64,000 bases of DNA from Durusdinium trenchii (lineage: Eukaryota > Sar > Dinophyceae > Suessiales > Symbiodiniaceae): assembly GCA_963970005.1 (NCBI GenBank), contig CAXAMN010001225.1, positions 1,209,010 through 1,273,009 on the forward strand, in the 5' to 3' direction. Positions 58,001 through 60,433 of the stretch are shown piece by piece. The number at the start of each line of letters is the position of its first letter. The first letter of the stretch is position 1. The translations under genes and the position numbers were made by a program. A model generated the notes under the pieces. That model made no database searches. It was given only the letters and a program-made list of their open reading frames with translations, and was not told the origin of the DNA.

Positions 58001-60235
58001 TCATGTCTGAATATGATATCTTCCAAATTGACGTTGTGAAGGGATATGGCATGACGGAGTTCAAGGATGACTTGAAGACATGCCTCATGAAGTGTGGCAA
58101 CGAGCAGAAGCCGACCACCTTCCTCTTTGCGGACACGCAGATTGTGAACGAGCAAATGGTAGAGGCCATCAACAATGTCTTGAACTCGGGTGATGTTCCC
58201 AACCTCTACAAAACCGAGGACCCCAGCCTCACTTGATGGTATCGCTGAAGTCAGAGTTCCGAGATGACTTAACGATACTTAACGTTTGTAAAGAAACACG
58301 TGCAATTCATTTCCCAGGACATGGACTCCATTATGCAAGCTTGTCGAGCTGCCTGCCAGCAGGCCGTTGCAGGGATTGCACTGTACTGCAAAGTAAAGAA
58401 ACAGATTGTGTGGCCTGGACGAGTGGCTCTTCGTTTTTTGTGTGTATGCGCTGCTTGAAAGGCTGGCATTCCACCGACCAAAGCCAACGTCTTCAGCACA
58501 TACTTGTCTAGAGTCAAGGTGCAACATGGCTTTTGGAATGTTTGCAGTCCAATTGTCCGTTTGAAAGCACACAACATGCTGTGCCGGTGTTTGATTGCCA
58601 GGCAAATGTACACGTCGTTTTGGCTTTCTCTCCCGTCGGTGATGCCTTCCGCACACGTGACACTCCCAGTTTTTGGTCGCCGCATAGATAGAAGACAGAA
58701 GGAGCATGCGCGGTAATTTCCTGGAATCAAAAGATCCTCGCTTTAGTGGCATCGATTTTCCACTGCTTGTGACTAAAGGCCTTCGCATGTTCCCTTCGCT
58801 GGTGAACTGCTGCACGATCGACTGGTTTGCCGAATGGCCAGCAGAGGCTATGAGCTCCTTTAACTTCCGCTGTAGGATGCTTGCTGCAAATTCGTAGTCC
58901 ATAGGAAAAAAAGGACTAGATAGACATCAAGCAGTGAGCTTTTGTATGCTTTTGTAGATTCATGCAAATGAATGTTTTTGCTTTCTTCACTGTTGCAGGC
59001 TCTTTACAGTGTCGGCAAGCAGCAGATGACTCTTGAGGACTGACATACATGTATGAATGTCTCAATGCAAACAGTTCCCAATGAGGTTTTGCTGGATTTG
59101 ACAGATTGTGGTAGACTGGTAGACGGAATGAATGATGGCTTGGGGTAGGACTTGAAGCTTCCAAACCTGGAAGGCGAGGTTGATGTGACAGTTTTGCAAG
59201 TCTGATGTGTAGAGCTTTTCCAACATTCTATTCAAGCTCCCATGCCGAGGCATGCTGAAGGTCTTCTCTGTGGTTCATCAGTCCGTTGAGAAAGCTGCAA
59301 AGAGGACCATGGAGACTGTGAGGCGCTTGACCAAAGCACTGGGCAGTCATTCAAAACCAATTGGTCCATGAAAGCCAGGTGCCTGTGGTGCACAGATTCT
59401 TGTTCCCCCTCACTCCCTCTACAGGCGGGCCATTTACATCACGCCCACCTCATATTTGGAGCTGATCTCCTCCTTCAAGAAGGCTGGCAACTGGGCTTGA
59501 TGAATCAGAAGTGAAGTGTTGGATAGCACAAGTGTTTGAAAGGCAGAACATAATCACTGACATACATAGGCCAAAGTAAGATCACGTACCTTGTGACTCT
59601 GACAATCTTGCATACAAAAGCGCTGTGGAAAAGACATGTAAAGTTCAACCACAGAGCTTGGTTTTCTGCAAATGAGTTTCAATTGTGCACGGTTGTTGAG
59701 TTTGTTCAGCGACCTGCAGGTTCTGGCACTGCGACGAGACAGGGCCTCAGTTCAGGGTGGCAGCAGTTTTTTAATGTGTGCGCTGGTGCAAAGAGAGCCT
59801 TGCAGGATGCGGTGGGCACCCTCAAAAATCGGCTGCAGAAGGGATTGGATGCTCTTGGAGCAGCAGCCTATGCCGTGGCCAACATGCAAAGTGAGCTGGA
59901 GCCTAATTCTTGACGGAGGCTTTTGAGAGATCAAACAGCTGCATTGCCTTTCTTCAATAAAGCTTTGAGCAGCCCTATCTTGACTGTCAACAACACTTTG
60001 TAGCATTTTGTAGCAACATTAAAGTTATATATATATACATAATATATATATATATATATTGTTTATATGTTTGTGGGAGAACAGTGAGGTTGGAAGCCAA
60101 GCAACCTGTGCTGGAAGAGACCAAAGTGAAGGTGCGCAATACTGTAATCCACGCTTACGTTCGACTCAGACTCTTGGGTTGCGTTACATAGGTTGCCAAC
60201 ATGATGGTGGTCATCACAGAGGACAAGGCCAAGGC
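11953..60235 (+). CDS. Axonemal dynein heavy chain gene, multi-exon, 3' end missing
   Basis: Dynein heavy chains are the ATPase motors of cilia and flagella. Exon-sized + strand segments spell the family's landmarks in the correct order: tail ([14 protein letters not shown]), linker ([23 protein letters not shown]), AAA1 Walker A ([16 protein letters not shown]), AAA2 (GPTGG / GKT split by an intron), AAA3 ([10 protein letters not shown]) and AAA4 ([13 protein letters not shown]). The GPPGGGR-type and GRQS motifs fit axonemal, probably single-headed inner-arm (DNAH1/3/7-like), dyneins; the subtype is inferred. Many introns use GC at the 5' end. The stalk tip, AAA5, AAA6 and C-terminal domain, roughly the last third of a usual chain of more than 4000 residues, are absent from the window. 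Coordinates give the outer span only; introns are included. Confidence 0.9.
13060..15290. other. Intron-like stretch without recognised gene
   Basis: No segment here matches a dynein landmark. A short acidic, lysine-rich frame near 14490-14565 ([15 protein letters not shown]) might be an exon of the surrounding gene but cannot be supported further. Confidence 0.45.
15292..15525 (+). CDS. Candidate dynein tail exons
   Basis: Two segments read as compact, helical coding sequence on the + strand: 15292-15405 ([19 protein letters not shown]) and about 15455-15520 ([18 protein letters not shown]), the latter preceded by 'cttcag'. They fall in order between the N-terminal exon and the next candidate exon at 16585. 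No dynein motif is diagnostic here, so assignment rests on position and coding character. Confidence 0.4.
16025..16125. repeat. CTAGTAG dispersed repeat, copy 2
   Basis: Contains 'cctagtagcgtcctt' twice and 'cgatgccctttgctcctagtagc', as in copy 1 at 10740 and copy 3 at 41433. It lies in a presumed intron of the dynein gene. Confidence 0.8.
16585..16672 (+). CDS. Candidate dynein tail exon before the transposon
   Basis: After a plausible acceptor ('gcttacag', ending 16584) the frame reads [22 protein letters not shown], resembling the helical part of dynein tails. This is the last candidate exon before the retrotransposon; the next convincing exon is at 33.8 kb, so the element sits in the intron between them. 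Confidence 0.4.
17253..17263. repeat. G11 homopolymer containing the left target-site duplication
   Basis: The five bases before the LTR (17259-17263) are GGGGG, matching the five bases after the other LTR (32834-32838). A 5-bp target duplication is the usual footprint of Ty1/copia integrase. Because it is homopolymeric, its exact length cannot be fixed. Confidence 0.7.
17264..17444 (-). repeat. 3' LTR of the copia element
   Basis: 181 bp, TG...CA, with no difference seen from the copy at 32653-32833. It contains ATAAAAG on the - strand (plus 17312-17318), a possible TATA-like box. Its inner border is followed by GCAGGCACAAGATTCATG, not by a purine-rich tract in the expected place. Confidence 0.95.
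17445..18360 (-). other. 3' untranslated region of the element
   Basis: About 0.9 kb between the third ORF's stop and the 3' LTR, without a supported gene. Near 17691-17710 the text 'gtacttttcgcaggcg' resembles the LTR/interior junction at 17435-17450 ('tctacttttcagcaggca') and may be a remnant border. Confidence 0.6.
18361..23766 (-). CDS. Third ORF: Tpt1/KptA-like plus EEP-nuclease-like protein
   Basis: 1801 residues, starting at Met 23766 (or Met8); an in-frame stop lies four codons upstream, so it is separate from pol. Residues ~120-350 carry the Tpt1/KptA RNA 2'-phosphotransferase series: LNYMLRHD (128-136), RLGVNQGH (210-217), [20 protein letters not shown] (243-262), YVHFM (279-283) and NNGVVL (329-334). 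That family transfers an RNA 2'-phosphate to NAD. Residues ~1390-1750 show the endonuclease/exonuclease/phosphatase series: LSWNYGN, VVILQEA, NYHVDTH, SGDAN, DSHGPM. Between them are an unrecognised helical region, an acidic spacer (~950-1200) and a basic KSKRSRLNK patch; the end is strongly basic ([16 protein letters not shown]), like a nuclear signal. Domain calls come from reading motifs; function in the element is unknown. Confidence 0.85.
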   Translation of the reverse strand: MYFVSTEMTGQGASNMVNIFEYARNWSQKVPWGQPQNWANRLRRPRTPVEFHRNSEQDELILTDILAMCLAPENHTKFNFRVRWFAEIARYALGYVTQEEEDEYERSRQFVATRVAWRQNDYGKIATGLNYMLRHDRSLDRLMDSRAMIELMPLITEGTARMPSPFRIYPNIFFAILHSDEKQRFHLVIRLDKNVWHNTGNQYDMPFSMRLGVNQGHTGLMQNISPEKLNHRLTSVEARCLGHVFHVTRKENWASIEKYGLMRDPQSWNRRNRGEGRDYVHFMYSNPQTSLYIPLGPGTVVPRDYGQPLYVKLNVIRWLQAGRPLYFSNNGVVLAHCDVEPTYLDICVGEPRPEDAPEPAKELINSLPAEKIMEKINREKEQQDRLRSLFTRLSQDPAFAHETLRRINAFEPGVEQARRHMLLWLDELTYDAIVRFFSSDNDPRREYNRSRLRSRQVMPEGHYQMPPGWSLIPPKEIDDRDPWSILGYSAPTLIVNGDGATSRSLFMVHPLVLSKDQQNLVKADEEVIRFDHLWRDITSRRPTARTSEEPQQDEEDDSAHVAEREMTWFIQNVNNLVLNPWMIYDIGMVSLHDRVGTRVLQSTGEDVILVRDWDRLTRHQREYFCRRYKLLRPSVYGTEEDPKTYAPSFEPGISQWMELAQTGYQQFFFIRAWENGRRWAEILTDHGISSVELSSFLDMCRDPKLLGWNFGIPEPQWDNFGNTVEEAFNNPLFARLHYRFKQEEEIGRVMHLVSELVCDFFIKVLPKWVLDHSILWEEFMILDPHTKLPVYKTSEAALQAERNPEKYHTHFAMNFKKFRFSARIVWYLIDRDRNHLESFLHNSNSRFVQHACYQLREYVQARVAVSDPLYEMIKKEEFERQYNSKFLEAISCSRVVVEPVSSGTYEPSSKLNLKVLQDILKGIFKIQKDEELAKERDEEEEQAAQNISYLLADDMELDFDDDDVPVWRSIVDKYRGGDQVLQGEAVKITHLFRDQKDNEKATEAFSSERTDFYETSGPLPRTEGENLVEDLLTKDVAEQAFEAGEEVPPYTRVSTIAGEVYTGSMTLLEDENMEEEVPEEDPAVEPGKEQEIFDEDAGVFPSEEPKMEVDQEEAKEESTPHFLSREIGEDSTASHLPSGEMDANLDDTSGQRKSKRSRLNKIPDPHFHEEVQDDATMEEKKEAVEKIKEVREDDGEKKLEAEIQESFPSEVVAEKDTTKVDNTYELHTSPLKLLGELTGDPGIGFYQLCFRETHARLLNHVCFRKGEISHPHYQSRINENDFVRSIRNICPVPPPDCYEHEPEHDLKRFFINDDRIIHLDGKYQVDPKALERAKHAREELEDTKKELKKELESYGPKGPSWDFVTFYEELCRRFLKGRIEEPYGTNLLASSESLTFLSWNYGNMVRGQKYTTPRFLQGLDSAMRPRKQSAMSLQNEQFENNLFFNMLFFLRAHVVILQEAHLLVPAKEFIEQKNWTVCFNDWENLAVMARLAPGGYVKIIAGHDQELGHCEQRDVTWAIYEICFGETRPRQDFKDADFEFDDYGPEDKRVPLTRANMHTIRVCNYHVDTHRAVGAHLLTGEQTALMLYECFVYEVDIISGDANSLAYRMSGYKRQPMANYYYSTMQHWIRRFSEARVKADLGIKAPIPRTFYSSTSQVLKRCEVYFDKLWEEYSTVEKEEYQGSQLGDTCLSTIVEWGHSMSEEEYENSTVSTKEFICNFSENFAMIDTEVMCSRPTDEDSHGPMFISLRPASFSSGDRRQYRMGATLHEANVRRKERQKQNRKKGRPPTSGQAASSSAAA
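18510..19595 (-). other. EEP (DNase I-like) region of the third ORF
   Basis: Five ordered motifs of the metal-dependent endonuclease/exonuclease/phosphatase fold are visible: Asn in SWNYGN, Glu in LQEA, His in NYHVDTH, Asp/Asn in GDAN and the final His in SHGPM. All putative metal and catalytic residues are kept, which argues for activity. Relatives include AP endonucleases of non-LTR retrotransposons, CCR4-type RNases and phosphodiesterases; I cannot say which subfamily. Confidence 0.72.
22717..23409 (-). other. Tpt1/KptA-like region of the third ORF
   Basis: Covers both lobes of the family: the N-terminal RNA-binding lobe with the LRH triplet (residues 133-135) and the ADP-ribosyltransferase lobe with RxxxxQGH, HxT, WxxIxxxGL and the terminal NNGVVL. 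The Arg-His pair of LRH and the Arg before NQGH, which are active-site residues in known Tpt1 enzymes, are present. The position just before NNGVVL reads LYFS; I could not settle whether the last family arginine is kept. Confidence 0.75.
23767..23947 (-). promoter_or_regulatory. Spacer between pol and third ORF, possible trans-splice leader region
   Basis: A 181-nt non-coding gap. On the - strand it contains pyrimidine-rich tracts followed by AG ('catttctacaacttag', 'tatcaacag') shortly before the ATG. In dinoflagellates a spliced leader could be added at such a site, giving the third ORF its own mRNA. It also contains GCAGGCACAAATTCATG (plus 23872-23888), nearly the motif that abuts the 3' LTR at 17445-17462. 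Confidence 0.35.
23948..29518 (-). CDS. pol: Copia pol: integrase, reverse transcriptase, RNase H
   Basis: 1856 residues from the first Met. Integrase: zinc-binding His/Cys (H22, H25 or H27, C57, C60), catalytic D87, D145, E178, then an SH3-like tail ([10 protein letters not shown]). A ~700-residue middle contains proline/acid-rich stretches and a region (~420-500) faintly like a methyltransferase. Reverse transcriptase spans ~1135-1520 with [24 protein letters not shown] and the active-site HVDDLFV (where most copia elements have YVDD). RNase H spans ~1640-1800 with MPDAAF, AELYAF and RTDANN. The frame stays open upstream of the Met to beyond 29817, where it would join gag if a 29-bp duplication were absent. 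Translation from the internal Met may therefore be an artefact of that break. Confidence 0.95.
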   Translation of the reverse strand: MIPAYRKMLQRLEDKVELYKLHVKHYHMSPTQFRRRVSMLKLPDSVLEKYESVVRNCRVCNTSVAPPPRARVSGIRASCFGDVVFADRCEVELHKNKYIILLVLDGATNLLWATAQKDLIDQTTIQALRQWSDENNCVPKAIVGDEAFFTDAFVEYYRFHGIQQCPCGPRTPWPNRAETAVRLFKRMWHVMKVDLDDPRFRGVTVREVVKKVVWARNCQLTISGYSPIEIATGRRPPDLFDLETASPEQLSANAAAQDRTNLELQRVALRAHQEARQAQDLRADLARRTMPSDGPYFQGEKVFVWTQDSSKFKDKGRWVRATVLGQEGAMAQANTGKAVVRVNQSKVRRDHDEWHDVSIPALDDENPENLREDHELYVDAEFGEQSFFFCNDDHPDVVELLRGNSGLSWFLSKNGVKVASPMDFKAGDNFSTMKGQDGIWQQLERLQPHCIVINNPSPKQNRASIWLLCCNVIEWQLRRKKHVFVTVPKGNKFCLFLQKFISSLRNPLYKFDVDMNCFCYCPKGISYVTVFHSYASCQGCKGIGDFSFQAKTVQATRSNQYFKDPDWKKFPFSFLVEMNRFLPYSETSDKRQSFLIEDLLENYDSGSLCGTALLLEREAHQSILLNSVRTEETTEIPVPLRHILPQRFTTTELIRTLRQVDALPQRSEFDVTTSSDSRIVSLIPGLKEIRRRTLPQMYFERCKVYRGTFGRVHPLFNSEDDAVLIMWKPGKYHQVFFMFVSQLSPHHEQFLVDHWSMIVYEAEATGAVKRIVTPDEVALEDPKDQPPDYGPPMDDDIAYEPIPVSGEQQYFDPDDEDMNPPGDGPGGNPDDHQGGQPPGPPPTGSVAGPNQFGNPDVPLEQLGYPSSDPEEATPEITSESRPPDDPGQPPIGFPSDTDPVHPFVPSPDSNTPEPEPYVPENRERHSKHMRKLSVDSTDALPKAKVKFQVKRSKVQLPGHDEPIPAPPKSVPRSFFPGHSENPTASSSNQPQAADIPVPTSTVEDDDNETIDTNETDSEPIFDEEDVKGFEKDPDKDLDDEKNLFVSFDDMDFCVIGPNQAPPSFNSYDPKGFSQFCQYLAKTMAKKTPKAESVITPEVLRKYAKEIKQAKLEEFRSFLDFTAMKYRDRRKHKIDNYVTGRWVLTIKIDKDGNFKKFKARWVCRGFQDAQKWDLQTDSPTATRYGFRVACQHAASSFWDLLHIDLKTAFLQGELYDLERRVIHVQLPTDIGLPPYLVGLCTRSVYGLSDAPRRWWNRLDKFLHSLGLVPTRADRCTYVCYSGCLRVPKAVNYSSEEMPAEPEPVSFYVAGAPPNEFHDTAEEVRRSFLCEERLFSVCYGNRSEKTVTRSLLKAEDGKWTPVVDQELQNFLDSVEHKAGWHQYANGHAQVAYRAKALRTPEPTYSRSRFCFRTSIVKRKGVWWLLETNKDIRNEKNAVTLEEEAETLVSLFLPAEHTYTVTQTPQLTPEVVEELLEHFMDPVRGSNSKNRSPIGMCCLHVDDLFVTGNDIFLKQFKDIVKSQFKIGHEDTNDLMFTGQRVAWKMQEKTKKKEYISVEQSLCVQELTEIIIPKGLKDEEKCDKDMHTAFRSLLGSINWLQSRTQFQACYQFSRSASASAGPTIGDCKALNKLCKQIVTDPMELRFWPLEGSPRLIAMPDAAFRNNSDKSSQRAMVIFMGEQRKAKQKNTKGSLIFFESSKIKRTTLSTTVAELYAFMKCYGTCQMLRGLIKDITGYSTDIHMRTDANNLVTTASTTHVPEQQETIHMIQMLRKEACSGAIADLSHIRTQWCLADCLTKKSASPQALIDAVRSGCLKEVDAHPPFRSLIEHKAYLRGWLPTVCTHVDFSHDVFYLGDSLH
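29704..32619 (-). CDS. gag: Copia gag and protease, frame-disrupted before pol
   Basis: 971 residues. The start could be Met1 (32619, only 33 nt inside the LTR) or Met16 ([11 protein letters not shown]). Residues ~60-290 form a helical gag domain ([20 protein letters not shown]). Two lysine/glycine-rich stretches (~352-396 and ~459-481) take the place of a CCHC zinc knuckle, presumably for RNA binding. Residues ~605-705 are a retropepsin-like protease: active-site [12 protein letters not shown], where the family usually has DTG or DSG, and [10 protein letters not shown] as the second hydrophobic element. The last ~45 residues after SSEKEGA are out of frame because of the 29-bp duplication. 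Confidence 0.9.
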   Translation of the reverse strand: MSSFPRHRIACGQTAMDWIDDWEEPDADVAYEPAAYVNRHVRREPAAIAMTTQVTTKVPPSYDGKTSWFSYEDAIDDWCDITELEDEKRGPALRNRLEGEAAVYKRVLDRDSLKANEPPGAGVDYFKRVLRPYFVKGSTNVFLYRFMQFVRFNRGSADMMKWMTRFQILLQRLMSSWMDMLEPVTQAHPQVLAQMQADAALTGVAPTAERIQEIMQNVNGNMRILHQNDFPLGENLIALLMLSLADLSQDQRNTLTSLMTHRGRYLQQYTTTELRTVFIEMFCTTKTSVDNPLMQPTGAGGRRSFLVLDEGELDGTFGYWAEDEEDGTEGFLDALDDVFWVYDDQNFSWFQRRFQGRRARKGKGKGRRKGKGKGRSGRRFFRPRGKGKGKRRGKGHFADEQQTIFPDEYLEENPYEDTWESNQGAYDAILAEDMNDYLQGEYDDANDFWQQLEEAWFSHKGKGKGKRKGKKGKGKDKGDGKQDANYANQQQPRSLPAPSRTSQASGGQQGFYAHCVTAAAEVHDSEVDLLSGMMTSCQDEADCVVNNGETIFDDMSAPVRYSLSKEMLTKAPDGFALMSADGFALMSAEEEVKEMQAISFLTENRFPPTIAILDIGCTRAMGSRRAVDHFCNYVDNHPDCGLWYSFESTKSKFYFANSQKATCSQKLVIYMYDRAWTIHHTEFDIVEEGEVPLLMSLPQMRNLGFELRLTPQHAYLTSVPLGIKFLELKVAASTHLVLDFQDIAWYLSDVRWQTQREKSFYSHLTHYEYGHISVEHNSDEGEAEHAYPVVDFWEVDVHKRELIRHHKDYRKILFPATKSCPVDTDLLEDLRLTIIKKKAGGEEIKKTDDWRKAKWKDLQLGYEWRGRTIFKFKPDAKIPDLKIRKAGIEHRGIGDPDAVVRSSSEKVPIAKDREPGFSSEKEGAQASHQRRKVHHPVPRKSPRRQSFGILPRVLIHFGRDTSRNHLSLRMI
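29818..29875. repeat. Perfect 29-bp tandem duplication splitting gag-pol
   Basis: 29818-29846 and 29847-29875 are identical. 29 is not a multiple of three: the gag frame before it and the pol frame after it differ by exactly this shift, so one copy alone would leave a single continuous gag-pol frame. No slippery site or pseudoknot is needed to explain the offset. Confidence 0.95.
30854..30901. repeat. 24-bp in-frame tandem duplication in gag
   Basis: Two perfect 24-bp copies (30854-30877, 30878-30901) add the octapeptide DGFALMSA twice, just before the protease region. Being in frame, it does not disrupt the protein. Confidence 0.95.
32636..32651 (-). promoter_or_regulatory. Primer-binding site, initiator-tRNA-Met-like
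   Basis: One base inside the 5' LTR the - strand reads TGGTAGCGGAGCAGTG. It begins TGG, complementary to a tRNA 3' CCA, and resembles the TGGTA..AGAG sites of elements primed by initiator methionine tRNA. The exact tRNA of the host was not available for comparison. Confidence 0.6.
32653..32833 (-). repeat. 5' LTR of the copia element
   Basis: 181 bp, with no visible difference from the 3' LTR. It should carry the promoter; the - strand contains ATAAAAG (plus 32701-32707), a TATA-like candidate. It is followed on the right by the second copy of the GGGGG target duplication (32834-32838). Confidence 0.95.
32834..32849. repeat. Right target duplication and C11 homopolymer
   Basis: GGGGG (32834-32838) followed by eleven C. 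Together with G11 on the left, the target before insertion would have been a G-run joined directly to a C-run. Confidence 0.7.
32887..33345. repeat. Family of TAAATA-centred hairpin repeats
   Basis: Six related motifs share 'gtaaata' or its inverse followed by a T-rich arm. The clearest is a perfect 9-bp stem AAAACACTG/CAGTGTTTT around TAAATAT (32890-32914). Others are at 33228-33260, 33320-33345 (CTCGTAAATACGAG), 32953-32989 (with stem GTTTTTTG/CAAAAAAC), 33120-33140 and 33155-33182. The last three run in the opposite orientation. The block begins just right of the transposon insertion. Confidence 0.75.
33804..35185 (+). CDS. Dynein tail exons up to the linker
   Basis: Exons in order: 33804-33885 ([20 protein letters not shown]), 34683-34738 ([18 protein letters not shown]), 34862-34972 ([20 protein letters not shown] then VSNKE) and 35144-35197 ([14 protein letters not shown]). 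The YNSRE, FEPY..LW..AGDW and W..GPFDEID segments are standard landmarks of the dynein tail. The intron 34973-35143 begins GC and ends AG, and splicing joins NKE to AWLGGPF in frame. Confidence 0.85.
35433..35941 (+). CDS. Dynein tail exons, distal part
   Basis: 35433-35498 reads [20 protein letters not shown] after the GC-AG intron 35198-35432. About 35580-35627 reads [12 protein letters not shown]. 35877-35941 reads [16 protein letters not shown] followed by RQRHW, the invariant RxRHW segment before the dynein linker. All are on the + strand in the expected order. Confidence 0.85.
36130..37866. other. Intron-like stretch, no recognised exon
   Basis: The stretch between the RHW exon and the linker exons has no dynein landmark that I recognise; one or two short exons are expected here and were missed. 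GA-rich text occurs at 36340-36420. An open frame near 37000-37190 shows no family. Confidence 0.5.
37867..38795. repeat. ~900-bp polypurine tract
   Basis: The + strand is almost entirely A and G (GAAA, GAAGG and AAAGA units), grading into ACAAA-rich and finally GA-repeat sequence at 38760-38790; T is nearly absent. Such mirror-like polypurine DNA can form triplex (H-DNA). It lies in a dynein intron. The long - strand frames full of Phe, Leu and Ser are by-products of this composition. Confidence 0.9.
39085..41400 (+). CDS. Dynein linker exons
   Basis: Successive exons: 39085-39184 ([14 protein letters not shown]), 39291-39345 ([14 protein letters not shown]), ~39530-39585 ([11 protein letters not shown]), 39666-39716 ([17 protein letters not shown]), ~39780-39836 ([12 protein letters not shown]), ~39902-39955 ([18 protein letters not shown]), ~40049-40095 (EDIMRQLP), ~40435-40512 ([17 protein letters not shown]), ~40680 (VQKGLEE), ~40812 (YLETKRPE), ~40945-40999 ([19 protein letters not shown]), ~41165-41200 ([11 protein letters not shown]) and ~41355-41395 ([13 protein letters not shown]). 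The linker is the mechanical lever of the motor. Introns 39185-39290 and 39586-39665 are GC-AG. Confidence 0.88.
41433..41466. repeat. CTAGTAG dispersed repeat, copy 3
   Basis: 'ctactagtagaaatgcccttt' followed by 'gttcctagtagcg' matches copies 1 and 2 (10740, 16025), here in a linker-region intron. Confidence 0.75.
42005..42210. repeat. ~50-bp interspersed TTCGTGGCAGGCGCAG repeats
   Basis: Copies of the 16-bp core occur at about 42008, 42059, 42109 and 42165, separated by variable text that often includes 'gaatcgtgaggttg' or 'actttgtgcg'. They lie within one dynein intron, directly before two further tandem arrays. Confidence 0.8.
42328..42625. repeat. ~58-bp tandem array
   Basis: Five to six copies of a unit containing GGAGGAAGTCTCGTACGAAA, then 'cgctcgttttggagacttgac.tgtgactttt'. 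Frames stay open through it in several phases because the units lack stops. Confidence 0.9.
42618..42836. repeat. 15-bp tandem array, GTGTCCYACAAGAGT
   Basis: About fourteen copies of a 15-bp unit alternating 'gtgtcccacaagagt' and 'gtcctacaagagt'-type variants. It abuts the 58-bp array and ends 60-90 bp before a dynein exon. The multiple-of-three period keeps frames open, but the product would be pure repeat. Confidence 0.9.
42918..43430 (+). CDS. Dynein linker end and pre-AAA1 exons
   Basis: About 42918-42990 reads [18 protein letters not shown], followed later by 43082-43142 ([19 protein letters not shown]), which matches the VExWLxxLExxM segment before AAA1. 43362-43423 reads [19 protein letters not shown], the family's W(V/L)xxxPAQ(V/I)VL segment. 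Confidence 0.85.
44486..47612 (+). CDS. Dynein AAA1 module exons (main ATPase site)
   Basis: Exons: 44486-44566 ([12 protein letters not shown]), ~45271-45360 ([15 protein letters not shown]), ~45618-45655 ([10 protein letters not shown]), ~45745-45790 ([13 protein letters not shown]), 45899-45955 (Walker [17 protein letters not shown]), ~46060-46150 ([21 protein letters not shown]), ~46285-46330 ([13 protein letters not shown], the Walker B), ~46433-46480 (EVLSVIAQQ), ~46840-46870 (ELEFEGTLI), ~47085-47123 ([10 protein letters not shown]), 47207-47262 ([18 protein letters not shown]), ~47448-47490 ([13 protein letters not shown]) and ~47560-47608 ([16 protein letters not shown]). AAA1 is the hydrolysis site that drives the motor; its catalytic residues look intact. 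Intron 47124-47206 is GC-AG. Confidence 0.92.
45151..45224. repeat. GATGGCCTCCAACCTAAGAG repeat, three units
   Basis: Two complete and one altered unit ('..cctactagcg') lie between two copies of 'agagtttggat..attctatttt'. A single further copy with the same phrase is at 48130-48157. Both are in dynein introns. Confidence 0.85.
47780..50675 (+). CDS. Dynein AAA2 module exons
   Basis: Exons: ~47818-47850 ([10 protein letters not shown]), ~48023-48092 ([20 protein letters not shown]), ~48218-48270 ([17 protein letters not shown]), ~48672-48770 ([13 protein letters not shown]), ~49060-49124 ([18 protein letters not shown]), 49319-49352 ([10 protein letters not shown]), ~49563-49620 ([14 protein letters not shown]), ~49770-49820 ([15 protein letters not shown]), ~50113-50160 ([13 protein letters not shown]), ~50300-50372 ([20 protein letters not shown]), ~50460-50528 ([20 protein letters not shown]) and ~50634-50675 ([14 protein letters not shown]). 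The Walker A is split by the GC-AG intron 49125-49318 and is restored exactly on splicing. AAA2 binds but usually does not hydrolyse ATP. Confidence 0.92.
48130..48157. repeat. GATGGCCTCCAACCTAAGAG repeat, single copy
   Basis: Same 20-base phrase as at 45151, in the intron after the GMRAVKS exon. Confidence 0.85.
51070..55770 (+). CDS. Dynein AAA2-AAA3 exons
   Basis: Exons: ~51070-51135 ([20 protein letters not shown]), ~51795-51840 ([14 protein letters not shown]), ~52103-52140 ([12 protein letters not shown]), ~53905-53972 ([22 protein letters not shown]3 Walker A), ~54060-54095 ([11 protein letters not shown]), ~54285-54340 ([15 protein letters not shown]), ~55155-55226 ([22 protein letters not shown]3 Walker B), ~55436-55513 ([19 protein letters not shown]) and ~55681-55757 ([11 protein letters not shown] / [12 protein letters not shown]). 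AAA3 is the regulatory ATP site. In the last exon the two halves of the MGPPGGGR motif lie in different frames, separated by a run of six C (55709-55714). Confidence 0.87.
54481..54722. repeat. CTGGTCCY minisatellite, ~8-bp units
   Basis: About 25-30 imperfect units of the type 'ctggtcct', 'ttggtccc' or 'ctagtcct', in an AAA3 intron. Frames on both strands are open only because of the repeat. Confidence 0.9.
55880..56012 (+). CDS. Dynein AAA3 C-terminal exon
   Basis: Reads [20 protein letters not shown] followed by KSICDLKDP. This matches the SIFxxIxxxxLxxF segment that follows the RHFN motif of AAA3. A 1.2-kb repeat-rich intron separates it from the next exon. Confidence 0.8.
56060..57130. 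repeat. Degenerate intron repeats with hairpin GGAACC..GGTTCC
   Basis: 'aacctgggggtt' recurs at ~56151, 56497 and 56856, with a related 'gcctgggttcct' near 57089. 'cctaaaaaataggacaacc' or close variants recur near 56072, 56419, 56869 and 57098. 'gaattggaaggg' occurs twice. The unit is about 230-360 bp. At 56496 GGAACC-TGGG-GGTTCC can fold back. 'ttctttag' and 'ttctttaaaga' phrases are frequent between copies. Confidence 0.65.
57256..57640 (+). CDS. Dynein AAA3-AAA4 exon
   Basis: A single long exon. It begins [20 protein letters not shown], then [30 protein letters not shown] and VFADFM. These are the xLLPTPxKSHYxFNLRDxxKVxQGI and WxHExxRVxxDRL landmarks that precede AAA4. Confidence 0.95.
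57760..58233 (+). CDS. Dynein AAA4 Walker exon
   Basis: Reads [70 protein letters not shown] and [12 protein letters not shown]. The Walker A has Arg instead of Lys (GSGRQS), as is normal for AAA4 of axonemal heavy chains. The exon ends near EDP before 58233. Confidence 0.96.
58316..60235 (+). CDS. Dynein AAA4 end and stalk helix 1 exons; gene then stops
   Basis: Exons: ~58321-58372 ([15 protein letters not shown]), ~58476-58522 ([17 protein letters not shown]), ~58611-58655 ([15 protein letters not shown]), ~58788-58858 ([20 protein letters not shown]), ~58997-59030 ([10 protein letters not shown]), ~59260-59300 ([15 protein letters not shown]), ~59425-59480 ([19 protein letters not shown]), ~59815-59910 ([20 protein letters not shown]), ~60090-60135 ([13 protein letters not shown]) and ~60195-60235 ([11 protein letters not shown]). 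The last two lie in coiled-coil 1 of the stalk. No microtubule-binding domain, coiled-coil 2, AAA5 or AAA6 follows; antisense exons begin 0.7 kb further on. Confidence 0.9.
60028..60062. repeat. AT microsatellite
   Basis: TA repeat with a few interruptions in an intron between two stalk exons. Confidence 0.9.
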
Positions 60236-60433
60236 ATCCCACTCAGGAGCTTCATCTTCAATTGGAAACTCAACACTACAGTGTTACAGAAACGTACCCG
60301 GGCAGGATAAATGGGTTTTGTTGGGAGTTTCATTTCAATCCACTTGGAACTATTTGATGGATATGTATATAATATATATTATATCAGGCGTTGCTCTCTA
60401 TCTCTGTTGGCACAATCCGTATAGGTTCTGAAC